From assembly GCF_000302535.1 (NCBI RefSeq), contig NC_018708.1:2914001-2978000 (forward strand): a stretch of 64,000 nt of DNA, written 5' to 3'. Made by a program: the position numbers and the translations under genes. A model generated the notes under the pieces. That model searched no databases. It was not told where the DNA came from and worked only from the letters and a program-made list of their open reading frames with translations. The DNA comes from Acidovorax sp. KKS102. Its GTDB lineage: Bacteria; Pseudomonadota; Gammaproteobacteria; Burkholderiales; Burkholderiaceae_C. The first letter of the stretch is position 1; every line of letters starts with the position of its first letter. Shown here piece after piece: positions 1 to 8,564 of the stretch.

Positions 1-1451
1 TTGCGGCCCAGCAGGTCCATGGCCTGGATGCCGTGGGTGCCTTCGTGGATCATGTTCAGGCGGTTGTCGCGCCAGTACTGCTCCACCGGGAAGTCGCGCG
101 TGTAGCCATAGCCGCCATGGATCTGGATGGCCAGGCTGTTGGCCTCCAGGCACCATTCGCTGGGCCAGCTCTTGGCGATGGGGGTCAGCACCTCCAGCAG
201 CAGGCGGGCCTCGTCGGCCGCTGCCGCATCCCCCGTGTGTTGCTCGTCCACCAGCCGCGCGCAGAAAAGGTTGAGCGCCAGCGCGCCCTCGCCGTACGAC
301 TTTTGCGCCAGCAGCATGCGCTTGACGTCTGCGTGCTCGACGATGCGCACCTGGGGCTGGGCGGCATCCTTGACCACCGCGGCGGCGCCGTCTTTCGGAC
401 CTTGAACTGGGCGGCCCTGGGGGCGGTTCTTGGCGTAGTCCAGGCTGGCGTAGTAGCCCGCCAGGCCCAGCATGGTGGCGGCCATGCCGATGCCGATGCG
501 CGCCTCGTTCATCATGTGGAACATGCAGTGCAGGCCCTTGCCGGGCTGGCCGACCAGGTAGCCCACGGCGCCGGCCTGGCCGTCCACGGGGTACTTGCCC
601 TCGCCAAAGTTCAGCAGCGTGTTGGTGGTGCCGCGCCAGCCCAGCTTGTGGTTCAGGCCCGCCAGCGCCACGTCATTGCGCACGCCGGTCAACTGGCCGT
701 TGGTATCCACCAGCTTCTTGGGCACGATGAAGAGGGAGATGCCCTTGGTGCCGGGCACCAGCTTGCCGTCCGGCCCCGGGATCTTGGCCAGCACCAGGTG
801 CACGATGTTTTCGGTCAGCTCATGGTCGCCCGAGCTGATCCACATCTTGTTGCCCTTGAGGCGGTAGCGCGGGCCCAGCGGGTCGCTTTCAAAACCCTCG
901 CCATCCGGCACGGCGCGCGTGGCGACATCCGACAGCGACGAACCCGCCTGCGGCTCCGACAGGCACATGGTGCCCGACCAGCGGCCGTTGAATTCATTGA
1001 GCGCAAACACCTGCTTTTGCAGGTCGGTGCCATGCACCATGAGCAGGTTGGCGTTGCCCGAGGTCAGCAGGTTGGAGCCAATGCTGATCGAAGCGGCTGC
1101 AAAAAAGCTGTTGGCCGCCGCCTCCACCGTGTAGGGCAGTTGCATGCCGCCAATGTCGTAGTCCTGCGCGGCGCTGAGCAGGCCCGATTCTGCATAGGCG
1201 CGCCGTGCTTCGTAGGTGGCCTGCGGCAGCACCACGCGCAGCGTGCCGTCGCGCTCGGTCTCGGTGCGGGGTTCTTCGGTGTCCACCACGCGGTTGAAAG
1301 GCGCGTACTTCTCACGCGCAATACGCTCGGAGGTGTCGAGCACGGCATCGAAGGTTTCGCGGGAATGGTCTGCAAAGCGCTCGCGGGCTTGCAGCTCCTC
1401 GGCGTCCAGCCACTGGTAGAGCAGGAAATCGACGGTGGGACGTAGGCTCAT
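1..1451 (-). CDS. Acyl-CoA dehydrogenase, partial (C-terminus outside window)
   Basis: FAD-dependent acyl-CoA dehydrogenase that would introduce the trans-2 double bond in the first step of beta-oxidation. About 483 residues are in the window and the reading frame is still open at base 1, so the C-terminal part is missing. The flavin/substrate motif MCLSEPQAGSS lies near residue 165, followed by KMWISSGDH, and the C-terminal helical region includes HGGYGYTRDFPVEQYWRD. The start is the ATG at 1451, giving MSLRPTVDFLLYQW. It is the last visible gene of a minus-strand run with hydratase/dehydrogenase, thiolase and thioesterase. The length and the N-terminal extension fit the long (about 600 aa) acyl-CoA dehydrogenases with an extra C-terminal domain. 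Chain-length preference cannot be read from sequence. Confidence 0.9.
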   Translation of the reverse strand, partial: MSLRPTVDFLLYQWLDAEELQARERFADHSRETFDAVLDTSERIAREKYAPFNRVVDTEEPRTETERDGTLRVVLPQATYEARRAYAESGLLSAAQDYDIGGMQLPYTVEAAANSFFAAASISIGSNLLTSGNANLLMVHGTDLQKQVFALNEFNGRWSGTMCLSEPQAGSSLSDVATRAVPDGEGFESDPLGPRYRLKGNKMWISSGDHELTENIVHLVLAKIPGPDGKLVPGTKGISLFIVPKKLVDTNGQLTGVRNDVALAGLNHKLGWRGTTNTLLNFGEGKYPVDGQAGAVGYLVGQPGKGLHCMFHMMNEARIGIGMAATMLGLAGYYASLDYAKNRPQGRPVQGPKDGAAAVVKDAAQPQVRIVEHADVKRMLLAQKSYGEGALALNLFCARLVDEQHTGDAAAADEARLLLEVLTPIAKSWPSEWCLEANSLAIQIHGGYGYTRDFPVEQYWRDNRLNMIHEGTHGIQAMDLLGR

Positions 1452-1466
1452 GGCATTTCAGGGTTA

Positions 1467-1511
1467 AAACGGCCGCAGGCGCAGATAAATCATGCGCCAG
1501 CAGCTATCAAA
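1467..1511. repeat. Dispersed imperfect palindrome, family 2, copy A
   Basis: Read on the minus strand, this spacer contains TTGATAGCTGCTGGCGC, then about nine variable bases, then GCGCCTGCGGCCGTTTT. The same layout (TTGATAGC, GCGC, loop, GCGC, TTTT) recurs at 58871-58918 and 42279-42325. It lies between the thioesterase and acyl-CoA dehydrogenase genes. Function unknown; it could fold as an RNA hairpin. Confidence 0.7.
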
Positions 1512-1566
1512 TAAGGAGTAAACGGCGCAGGAGTGAGGAGAAACATGCTCCCATCCCTTGCCACCA

Positions 1567-2067
1567 TCAGGCGCCCGCAGGGGCCGGCGCTGCGCCATCG
1601 CGCGGTGGCAGTGCGGCAATGGTGCCTTGCGCCACGGCGCACAGCTTTTCGGTGCCCGCCTGCACCACGAACACATCGCAGCGGCACACGGCCTGCGCGC
1701 GGCCATGGTGTACCGCCTGCGCACGGGCGATGAGCAGTTCGCCCACCGCAGGCCGCAGGTAGTTGATCTTGAACTCGGACGTCACCACGGGCACCCGCAT
1801 GGCGGTGCCCCCGGCGTACGTCAGGGCGTTGTCGGCCACATAGCTCAGCACACCCCCGTGCACAAAACCATGCTGTTGCAGCAGCTGGGGCGTGACGGGC
1901 AGGTGCAGCTCGCACTGCCCGGGCGACAAGGCATGCAGCCGCGCCCCCACCAGGATGCTGAACGGCTGCGATGCCAGTACCTCACGCCCCATGGCCAGGA
2001 AGACCTCGGGCGACACCACGACATCGGGGATGTCGGTGCGCGGTGCCGACGAGGCCTGCCCGGACAT
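1567..2067 (-). CDS. PaaI-family hotdog-fold thioesterase
   Basis: 166-residue protein of the PaaI/DUF4442-type hotdog thioesterase family, which hydrolyses acyl-CoA to free acid and CoA. The family signature is visible as HGFVHGGVLSYVADNAL around residues 66-82, with the helix that normally carries the catalytic Asp/Glu and Asn/Gln. FKINYLRPA follows as the typical central strand. The ATG at 2067 lies 3 nt after the thiolase stop, so the two genes are surely co-transcribed. A likely role is to release CoA from dead-end or overflow acyl-CoA during beta-oxidation; the substrate is not predictable here. Confidence 0.88.
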   Translation of the reverse strand: MSGQASSAPRTDIPDVVVSPEVFLAMGREVLASQPFSILVGARLHALSPGQCELHLPVTPQLLQQHGFVHGGVLSYVADNALTYAGGTAMRVPVVTSEFKINYLRPAVGELLIARAQAVHHGRAQAVCRCDVFVVQAGTEKLCAVAQGTIAALPPRDGAAPAPAGA

Positions 2068-2070
2068 GGC

Positions 2071-3246
2071 TTACAGCACCTCGAAAATGCCTGCAGCGCC
2101 CATGCCGCCGCCAATGCACATCGTCACGCACACCTTCTTGGCGCCACGGCGCTTGCCTTCGATGAGGGCGTGGCCCGTAAGGCGCTGGCCCGACACACCA
2201 TAGGGGTGGCCCAGGGCGATGGCGCCGCCGTTCACGTTCAGGCGATCGGCGGGGATGCCCAGCTTGTCGCGGCAGTACAGCACCTGCACGGCAAAGGCTT
2301 CGTTCAGCTCCCACAGGTCGATGTCCTGCACCGTGAGGCCCAGCTTCTTGAGCACCTTGGGCACGGCAAACACGGGGCCGATGCCCATTTCGTCAGGCTC
2401 GCAACCGGCCACCGCAAAACCGAGGAAACGGCCCAGGGGCTTGAGGCCCTTCTTGCTGGCGTACTCTTCGCTGGTGACCACGCAGGCACCGGCGCCGTCA
2501 GAGAACTGGCTGGCATTGCCGGCCGAGATCAGACCACCGGGCAGCGCCGAGCGCAGGCCGCTGATGGCTTCTACCGTCGTGCCTTCCCGCGTGCCTTCGT
2601 CCTTGCTCACCGTGACTTGCTTGGTGATCAGGCCCAGGGTCTTGTCGGCCACACCGGCCGTCACGGTGATGGGGGCGATTTCGGCGTCGAACAGGCCGGC
2701 GGCCTGGGCAGCGCAAGCCTTTTGCTGGCTGGCAGCGCCGTATTCGTCCATGGCTTCGCGGCCGATGTTGTAGCGCTTGGCCACTTGCTCGGCGGTCTGC
2801 AGCATGCTCCAGTAGATCTCAGGCTTTTGCTTGGCCAGGGCCAGGTCCTGAATCATGTGCAGGTTCATCTCTTGCTGCACGCAGGAGATGCTTTCGACGC
2901 CCCCGGCCACAAACACATCGGCCTCGCCCGCGATGATGCGCTGGGCAGCCATGGCAATGGTCTGCAGGCCGGACGAGCAGAAACGGTTGACGGTCACGCC
3001 CGATGCCGTGATGGGCAGGCCGGCCTTCAGCGCGATCTGGCGCGCGATGTTGCTGCCCGTGGCGCCTTCGGGCGTGGCGCAACCCATGATGACGTCGTCC
3101 ACGTCAGCACCGTCGATGCCGGCGCGCAACACGGCGTGCTGCACGGCATGGCCGCCCAGGGTGGCGCCGTGCGTCATGTTGAACGAACCCTTCCAGCTCT
3201 TGGCGAGTGGCGTGCGGGCGGTGGAAACAATCACTGCGGAGGTCAT
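2071..3246 (-). CDS. Acetyl-CoA C-acyltransferase (thiolase)
   Basis: 391-residue thiolase that cleaves 3-ketoacyl-CoA with CoA to acetyl-CoA and a shortened acyl-CoA. The nucleophilic cysteine is Cys90 in [10 protein letters not shown]. The C-terminal [14 protein letters not shown] and [13 protein letters not shown] segments hold the catalytic His and the second Cys. Length is normal for the family. It follows the bifunctional hydratase/dehydrogenase by 41 nt and precedes the thioesterase by 3 nt, so it is the FadA/FadI-type partner of the upstream protein. It could also serve degradation of aromatic or branched acyl-CoAs. A biosynthetic PhaA-type role is less likely given the neighbours. 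Confidence 0.93.
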   Translation of the reverse strand: MTSAVIVSTARTPLAKSWKGSFNMTHGATLGGHAVQHAVLRAGIDGADVDDVIMGCATPEGATGSNIARQIALKAGLPITASGVTVNRFCSSGLQTIAMAAQRIIAGEADVFVAGGVESISCVQQEMNLHMIQDLALAKQKPEIYWSMLQTAEQVAKRYNIGREAMDEYGAASQQKACAAQAAGLFDAEIAPITVTAGVADKTLGLITKQVTVSKDEGTREGTTVEAISGLRSALPGGLISAGNASQFSDGAGACVVTSEEYASKKGLKPLGRFLGFAVAGCEPDEMGIGPVFAVPKVLKKLGLTVQDIDLWELNEAFAVQVLYCRDKLGIPADRLNVNGGAIALGHPYGVSGQRLTGHALIEGKRRGAKKVCVTMCIGGGMGAAGIFEVL

Positions 3247-3287
3247 GTGAATTCCTTTGAATCTGTAGATGGGTGCACGCGGGCGGC

Positions 3288-5387
3288 TTACTGGAAGGCC
3301 TTGCCTTCGGCGGCCAGCTTGGCCAGCAGCGGAGCGGGCTTCCAGAACGCTGCGTCGTCCAGCGGGTTCTTGGCAAAACGGTCCATGGCCTGCACCACGT
3401 TGAACAGACCCACTTCGCTGGCGTAGTGCATGGGGCCGCCACGGTGGATGGGGAAGCCGTAGCCGGTCAGGTACACCATGTCGATGTCGCCGGACTTGCT
3501 GGCAATGCCGTCTTCCAGGATGTGCGCACCTTCGTTGACCAGGGCGAACACCAGGCGTTGCACGATTTCTTCGTCCGAAATCTTGCGGGGCGTGATGCCG
3601 AGTTCCTTGCGGTGGTCTTCGATCATCTTGTTGACCAGGTCGCTCGGGATCGCATCGCGCTTGCCAGCCTGGTAGTCGTACCAGCCTGCGCCGGTCTTCT
3701 GGCCAAAGCGGCCCAGTTCACACAGCTTGTCGGCGGTGCGGCTGTACTTCATGTCGGCGCGCTCGACGGCGCGGCGCTTGCGGATGGCCCAGCCGATGTC
3801 GTTGCCGGCCAGGTCGCCCATGCGGAACGGGCCCATGGCAAAGCCGAACTTCTCGATGGCCTTGTCCACCTGCTGCGGCGTGCAGCCTTCGTCCAGCAGG
3901 AAGCCGGCCTGGCGGCTGTACTGCTCGATCATGCGGTTGCCGATGAAGCCATCGCACACGCCCGAGACCACCGAGGTCTTCTTGATCTTCTTGCCGATGG
4001 CCATCACGGTGGCCAGCACGTCCTTGGCGGTCTCCTTGCCACGCACCACTTCCAGCAACTTCATCACGTTGGCGGGGCTGAAGAAGTGCATGCCCACCAC
4101 GTCCTGCGGACGCTTGGTGAAGGCGGCGATCTTGTCCACGTCGAGTGTGGAAGTGTTGGAGGCCAGGATGGCGCCAGGCTTGGCCACAGCGTCGAGCTGC
4201 TTGAACACCGCTTCCTTCACGCCCATCTCTTCGAACACGGCCTCGATGATCAGGTCGCAGTCCTTGAGGTCGTCGTAGCTCAGCGTGGTGCTCAGCAGGG
4301 CCATGCGCTGCTCGTACTTGTCTTGCTTCAGCTTGCCCTTCTTGACCTGGGCTTCGTAGTTCTTCTTGATCGTGGCCACGCCACGGTCCAGGGCTTCCTG
4401 CTTCATTTCCAGAATCTTGACGGGGATACCCGCGTTCAGGAAGTTCATGGAAATGCCGCCGCCCATGGTGCCGGCGCCAATCACGCCCACCAGCTTGATG
4501 TCACGCTTGGGGGTGTCGGATGCGACATCGGGGATCTTGCTGGCTGCACGCTCTGCCATGAACAGGTGGCGCAGTGCGCGCGACTCGGGCGTCCACATCA
4601 GGTTGATGAAGATTTCGCGCTCGACCAGCATGCCTTCGGCAAACTTCTTCTTGGTGGCAGCTTCAACAGCGTCCACACACTTGGCGGGCGCGGGGAAGTT
4701 CTTGGCCATGCCCTTGACCATGTTGCGCGCGAACTGGAAGTACGCATCGCCTTCGGGGTGCTTGCAAGGCAGGTTGCGCACCAGGGGCAGAGGACGGGCA
4801 TCGGCCACGCTCTGCGCAAACTCCAGGGCTTCTGCCGCCAGCGACTCGGCCGACGCGGCCATCTTGTCGAACAGCTTCTGGCCGGGCACGCCCGCAATCA
4901 TTTCGCTCTTGACGGGCTCGCCGCTCACGATGAGGTTGAGCGCGGCTTCCACACCAATCACGCGCGGCAGGCGCTGCGTGCCACCTGCGCCGGGGATCAG
5001 GCCCAGCTTGACTTCGGGCAGTGCAATGGAGCAGCCAGGCGCGGCAATGCGGTAGTGGCAGCCCAGGGCCAGCTCCAGCCCGCCGCCCATGGCGACGCTG
5101 TGCATGGCGGCCACAACGGGCTTGGCCGAATTTTCGATGGCGGCAATCACCGACAGCAGGTTGGGCTCTTGCAGCGACTTGTCGGTGCCGAACTCCTTGA
5201 TGTCGGCACCGCCAGAGAACGCACCACCGGCACCGGTGATCACGATGGACGTGACCGCTGCATCGGCATTGGCGCGGCCAAGGCCGTCCACGATGCCCTG
5301 GCGGGTCGCCAGACCGAGTCCGTTGACGGGAGGGTTGGCCATGGTGATCACGGCAACGGAGCCGTGGACTTTGTATTCAGCGGTCAT
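3288..5387 (-). CDS. Bifunctional enoyl-CoA hydratase / 3-hydroxyacyl-CoA dehydrogenase (FadB/FadJ-like)
   Basis: 699-residue multifunctional beta-oxidation enzyme. The N-terminal crotonase domain (about 1-190) shows [11 protein letters not shown] for the oxyanion hole, [15 protein letters not shown] and [16 protein letters not shown] with the catalytic glutamates. The NAD-binding dehydrogenase domain begins near residue 300 with [28 protein letters not shown] carries the catalytic His. The length and the order crotonase then dehydrogenase match the peroxisomal-type/FadJ-like enzymes. The start ATG at 5387 is preceded by AAGGAA. It is the first gene of the operon and has the candidate operator at 5412-5434 immediately upstream. 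Confidence 0.93.
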   Translation of the reverse strand: MTAEYKVHGSVAVITMANPPVNGLGLATRQGIVDGLGRANADAAVTSIVITGAGGAFSGGADIKEFGTDKSLQEPNLLSVIAAIENSAKPVVAAMHSVAMGGGLELALGCHYRIAAPGCSIALPEVKLGLIPGAGGTQRLPRVIGVEAALNLIVSGEPVKSEMIAGVPGQKLFDKMAASAESLAAEALEFAQSVADARPLPLVRNLPCKHPEGDAYFQFARNMVKGMAKNFPAPAKCVDAVEAATKKKFAEGMLVEREIFINLMWTPESRALRHLFMAERAASKIPDVASDTPKRDIKLVGVIGAGTMGGGISMNFLNAGIPVKILEMKQEALDRGVATIKKNYEAQVKKGKLKQDKYEQRMALLSTTLSYDDLKDCDLIIEAVFEEMGVKEAVFKQLDAVAKPGAILASNTSTLDVDKIAAFTKRPQDVVGMHFFSPANVMKLLEVVRGKETAKDVLATVMAIGKKIKKTSVVSGVCDGFIGNRMIEQYSRQAGFLLDEGCTPQQVDKAIEKFGFAMGPFRMGDLAGNDIGWAIRKRRAVERADMKYSRTADKLCELGRFGQKTGAGWYDYQAGKRDAIPSDLVNKMIEDHRKELGITPRKISDEEIVQRLVFALVNEGAHILEDGIASKSGDIDMVYLTGYGFPIHRGGPMHYASEVGLFNVVQAMDRFAKNPLDDAAFWKPAPLLAKLAAEGKAFQ

Positions 5388-5411
5388 GGTGCTGTTGTTC
5401 CTTGGAAAGTG

Positions 5412-5434
5412 AAAAAGAACGATCGTGCGTTTTT
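5412..5434. promoter_or_regulatory. Candidate operator of the beta-oxidation operon
   Basis: An imperfect palindrome with arms AAAAAGAACGAT and ATCGTGCGTTTTT is centred on GATC, 24 nt upstream of the hydratase/dehydrogenase start. TetR-type fatty-acid repressors commonly use palindromes of this size. No such regulator gene is encoded in the window, so the assignment is inference from position and symmetry. Confidence 0.5.
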
Positions 5435-5528
5435 ATTGTAGAGACTTCAAAACCATTTGGCGTGTCAATTTGTCCCGGGCGGGACAAGGGGGTATCAGAC
5501 ATCCCCAGAAGAGCAGATTCCGGCAGGC

Positions 5529-5559
5529 AAAAAAAAGGCGCCACCGAAGACCGGGCACC
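5529..5559 (-). terminator. Rho-independent terminator after livF
   Basis: Read on the minus strand, GGTGCC pairs with GGCGCC across an 11-nt loop and is followed directly by a run of eight T. It lies downstream of livF and the family 1 repeat and would end the liv operon transcript. Confidence 0.7.
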
Positions 5560-5640
5560 TCTATAGATCACAGTTGGCGGAGCGCCTTCCAGTGCGTCCG
5601 CCCTGCCCCGGACCTTAGAAACTGGCGCGCCCCGAGACCA

Positions 5641-5752
5641 GGGCAGCCGAGCAAGGGCCGCCCCGCAGCGAGGGCTGCGTCCCCCTTCCCGAATCGCGCA
5701 GCGATTCGAGAGAAGGGGGGAAGGCGCGCAGCACCTCAGGGGGATCGCCCCG
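5641..5752. repeat. GC-rich intergenic repeat, family 1, copy 1
   Basis: On the minus strand this reads CCCCCTGAGGTGCTGCGCGC, then CTTCCCCCTTCTC, an inner palindrome GAATCGCTGCGCGATTC, and GGGAAGGGGGACGCAGCC. The same CCCCCTGAG...CTTCCCCC...GGGGGACGCA frame recurs at 54398-54475, and a diverged form at 26212-26283. All three copies start directly after a stop codon. Confidence 0.7.
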
Positions 5753-6448
5753 CTAAACTTCAAGCCACTCTTTGCGGATGTAGCTGTCGGCCCGCAGGCT
5801 GTCCGGTGTGCCCTGGAACACGATGGAGCCGTGGCCCATCACCAGTGCGCGGTCTGAGATCTTCATCGCGATGGTCAGCTTCTGCTCGATCAGCAACACG
5901 GAAATGCCGCGCGACTTGATGGTCTGCAGGTACTGACCCACCAGCTCGACGATCTTGGGTGCCAGACCCTCGGTGGGCTCGTCGATGATGATGAGGTCAG
6001 GGTCACCCATGAGCGTGCGGCACAGGGTCAACATCTGCTGCTCGCCGCCCGACATCACGCCCGCCTCGGTGTGCTGGCGCTCCTTGAGTCGGGGGAACAT
6101 CTCGTACATGTCGTCAAACGACCAGCGGCTGTTCTTGCCACTGCCCTTTTGGCCGAGCATCAGGTTCTGGTGCACGGTGAGGTTGGGGAACACATCGCGG
6201 CTTTCGGGCACATAACCCACCCCCAGGTGGGCGATCTCGTAGGCCTTCCTGCCATTGAGGTTCTGCCCCTTCCAGTTGAGTGTGCCCTCCCAGTCCACCA
6301 GACCCATGATGGCCTTCGCGGTGGTGGAGCGGCCCGAACCATTGCGCCCCAGCAGGGCCACGATTTCACCGGGTTGCACATCAAAGGTCACGCCATGCAG
6401 CACATGGCTCTTGCCGTAATAGGCGTGGAGATTTTCGATTTTCAGCAT
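5753..6448 (-). CDS. livF: Branched-chain-type ABC transporter ATP-binding protein LivF (system 1)
   Basis: 231-residue ATPase of the hydrophobic amino acid uptake (HAAT) ABC family. Start chosen at ATG 6448 (MLKIENLHAYYGKSHVLHG), one base past the livG stop; a longer open frame upstream would overlap livG. The ABC signature is MSGGEQQMLTL and Walker B with catalytic Glu is LIIIDEPTEGLAP. The Walker A reads GRNGSGRST: the normally invariant lysine is Arg40 (codon 6329-6331). It is the last gene of the livHMGF operon, whose other ATPase has a normal Walker A. Substrate may be amino acids or a carboxylic acid. Confidence 0.92.
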   Translation of the reverse strand: MLKIENLHAYYGKSHVLHGVTFDVQPGEIVALLGRNGSGRSTTAKAIMGLVDWEGTLNWKGQNLNGRKAYEIAHLGVGYVPESRDVFPNLTVHQNLMLGQKGSGKNSRWSFDDMYEMFPRLKERQHTEAGVMSGGEQQMLTLCRTLMGDPDLIIIDEPTEGLAPKIVELVGQYLQTIKSRGISVLLIEQKLTIAMKISDRALVMGHGSIVFQGTPDSLRADSYIRKEWLEV

Positions 6449-6449
6449 G

Positions 6450-7235
6450 TCAGTGTCCCGCCCCTTGCTCGTCCGCAACGACCGAGCCCAGATAGGCCTC
6501 TTGCACGCGCTGGTTGGCGCGCACCTTGTCGGGCGTGTCAAAGGCAATCACCTCGCCGTACACCACCACGGCGATCTTGTCGGCCAGGCCGAACACCACG
6601 CCCATGTCGTGCTCCACCGTGAGCAGCGTGCGGCCTTCGGTCACTTCCTTGATGAGGTGGATGAAGCGCGAGGTTTCGGTCTTGCTCATGCCGGCCGTAG
6701 GCTCGTCCAGCAAGATGACGTTGGCACCGCCCGCGATGGTGATGCCGATCTCCAGCGCGCGCTGCTCGGCGTAGGTGAGGTTCATGGCCAGCGTGTCGCG
6801 CTTCTTGTCGAGCTTGATCATTTCCATGAGCTGCTTGGCCCGCTCGTTGGCATCGTGCAGGTTCGACAGGAAGCGCAGGAACGTGTACTTGTAGCCCATG
6901 CTCCACAGCACGCCGCAGCGCAGGTTCTCGAACACCGACAGCTTGGGAAAGATGTTGGTGATCTGGAAGCTGCGCGAAAGCCCGCGCCGATTGATCTCGT
7001 ACGGCGCCATTCCATTGATGCGCTGGCCGTTCAGGATCACGTCGCCACTGGTGGGCGCAAAGCGTCCGCTGATCAGATTGAACAGCGTGGACTTGCCGGC
7101 ACCGTTGGGGCCGATGATGGCCACGCGCTCACCGGGCGCGACGGCCAGGTTGGCGCCGCGGATGATCTCGGTCTTGCCAAAGCTCTTGCGCAGGTCGCGC
7201 AGTTCGAGCGCATAGGTTGCGTTGTCAGCCGCCAT
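6450..7235 (-). CDS. livG: Branched-chain-type ABC transporter ATP-binding protein LivG (system 1)
   Basis: 261-residue ATPase of the LivG type, energising import together with LivF. The Walker A is canonical (GPNGAGKST), and the Walker B region is VILLDEPTAGMS. The usual LQR of the ABC signature region is replaced by LTYAEQRALEIG, which is typical of this subfamily. The C-terminus contains the VEHDMGVVFGLADKI segment shared by LivG proteins. The gene starts 2 nt after the livM stop and ends 1 nt before livF, so translation is probably coupled along the operon. Confidence 0.94.
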   Translation of the reverse strand: MAADNATYALELRDLRKSFGKTEIIRGANLAVAPGERVAIIGPNGAGKSTLFNLISGRFAPTSGDVILNGQRINGMAPYEINRRGLSRSFQITNIFPKLSVFENLRCGVLWSMGYKYTFLRFLSNLHDANERAKQLMEMIKLDKKRDTLAMNLTYAEQRALEIGITIAGGANVILLDEPTAGMSKTETSRFIHLIKEVTEGRTLLTVEHDMGVVFGLADKIAVVVYGEVIAFDTPDKVRANQRVQEAYLGSVVADEQGAGH

Positions 7236-7237
7236 GG

Positions 7238-8560
7238 TTACAAAGCCTCCCCACGCTTGATTTCATGTTCTATTTCTTCCTGGATCCGGCTCCACTGGCG
7301 CACAAACTGGCGGCGGCAGAGTTCAAACAGGGCAAAGCCCGTCACCATCACAAACACCGCGCCAAACCAGCTGGTAAAGCCCTTGGCATTGAGCGTGGCG
7401 CCCAGGAAGGTCAGCTCTGGCCCCAGCGCTGCATTGAGCTGCAGGTGGTAGGTCATCTCGATCATGCAGGCCGCGCCCATCACGCCCACCAGGGCGGTAC
7501 CGCCCAGGGCCAGGTACGAAGTCCACAGCTGGCGCAGCTTGCCAAACTTGGCCAGGCGAAGGTTCATCATGATCAGGCTGGCAACGCCGCCGGGCGCATA
7601 CATCACCATGAACAGGAACACCAGGCCCAGATACAGCAGCCATGCCTTGGACAGCTCGGACAGCAGCACCGACGCCAGCACGAGCAACACCGCACCAATG
7701 ATGGGACCGAAGAAGAACGTAGCCCCGCCCAGGAAGGTGAACAGCAGATAGCCGCCCGAGCGCACCACGTTCAGGCTGTCGGCACCTGTCACGATCTCGA
7801 AGTTGATCGTGGCCAGGCCACCACCAATGCCAGCAAAGAAGCCCGCGATGATGAAGGCGAAGTAGCGCACGCGCTGCGTGTTGTAGCCAATGAACTCCAC
7901 ACGCTCAGGGTTGTCGCGCACGGCATTCAGGATGCGGCCCAGCGGTGTGCCGGTGAAGGCAAACATCGCCGCCGTGCAAATGAAGCAGTACACGGCGATC
8001 AGGTAGTACACCTGGATCGCAGGACCGAAGGTGATGCCGAAGAACGACTGGCCGTACACGCGGTCGGTGGTGATGCCGCCTTCGCCCCCGAAGAACTCGG
8101 GGAACATCAGCGCCATCGAGGCCACCAGCTCGCCGATGCCCAGCGTGATCATGGCGAACGTAGTGCCCGACTTCTTGGTCGTCACAAAACCCAGCAAGAT
8201 CGCAAAAAACGCCCCCGCCAGTCCGCCCACGATGGGGATGAGGACCAGAGGAATGTTGAAGCTGCCCTTGCCTGCCATGTTCATGGCGTGGATGGCAATG
8301 AACGAGCCCAGGCCGGTGTACACCGCGTGGCCGAAGCTCAGCATGCCGCCCTGCCCCAGCAACATGTTGTACGACAGGCAGATGATGATGAGGTAGCCGA
8401 TTTGCGAGAGCATGGTCAGCGCCAGGCTGCTGCGAAACAGCATGGGCGCGACGATCAGTGCGACAGCAAACAGCGTCCAGATCACAAAGCGCCCCACGTT
8501 CCAGGGCTTGAACCGGTAGTGCGACGTGGCACCAGAAACAGGATGAGTGGTCGAATTCAT
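7238..8560 (-). CDS. livM: Branched-chain-type ABC transporter permease LivM (system 1)
   Basis: 440-residue inner-membrane permease of the LivM type with about ten hydrophobic segments. The family-typical MLLGQGGMLSFGHAVYTGLG lies near residues 85-105, and RILNAVRDNPERVEFIGYN is the cytoplasmic coupling loop. It is longer than most LivM proteins (about 330-420 aa). The extra length is a polar N-terminus and a C-terminal segment with two more hydrophobic stretches and a charged tail. The start at 8560 is 4 nt after the livH stop. It pairs with LivH to form the membrane channel. Confidence 0.92.
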   Translation of the reverse strand: MNSTTHPVSGATSHYRFKPWNVGRFVIWTLFAVALIVAPMLFRSSLALTMLSQIGYLIIICLSYNMLLGQGGMLSFGHAVYTGLGSFIAIHAMNMAGKGSFNIPLVLIPIVGGLAGAFFAILLGFVTTKKSGTTFAMITLGIGELVASMALMFPEFFGGEGGITTDRVYGQSFFGITFGPAIQVYYLIAVYCFICTAAMFAFTGTPLGRILNAVRDNPERVEFIGYNTQRVRYFAFIIAGFFAGIGGGLATINFEIVTGADSLNVVRSGGYLLFTFLGGATFFFGPIIGAVLLVLASVLLSELSKAWLLYLGLVFLFMVMYAPGGVASLIMMNLRLAKFGKLRQLWTSYLALGGTALVGVMGAACMIEMTYHLQLNAALGPELTFLGATLNAKGFTSWFGAVFVMVTGFALFELCRRQFVRQWSRIQEEIEHEIKRGEAL

Positions 8561-8564
8561 GGCT

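Larger units (their letters stand above)
5388..5752. other. Intergenic region between two minus-strand operons
   Basis: 365 bases with no supported gene. Going from left to right it holds the operator candidate for the beta-oxidation operon (5412-5434), a Rho-independent terminator for the liv operon (5529-5559) and a GC-rich family 1 repeat (about 5641-5752) that begins directly after the livF stop codon. The sequence between 5435 and 5528 should hold the beta-oxidation promoter, but I see no convincing -35/-10 pair. Confidence 0.7.

Noticed and set aside
33..1445. Plus-strand open frame opposite the acyl-CoA dehydrogenase
   Set aside because: Antisense shadow of a gene with intact flavin motifs that itself runs to the window edge.
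3273..5441. Plus-strand open frame of about 720 codons opposite the hydratase/dehydrogenase gene
   Set aside because: Same codon-mirroring artefact; composition is His/Val/Gly-rich without any domain, and the opposite strand has intact catalytic motifs.
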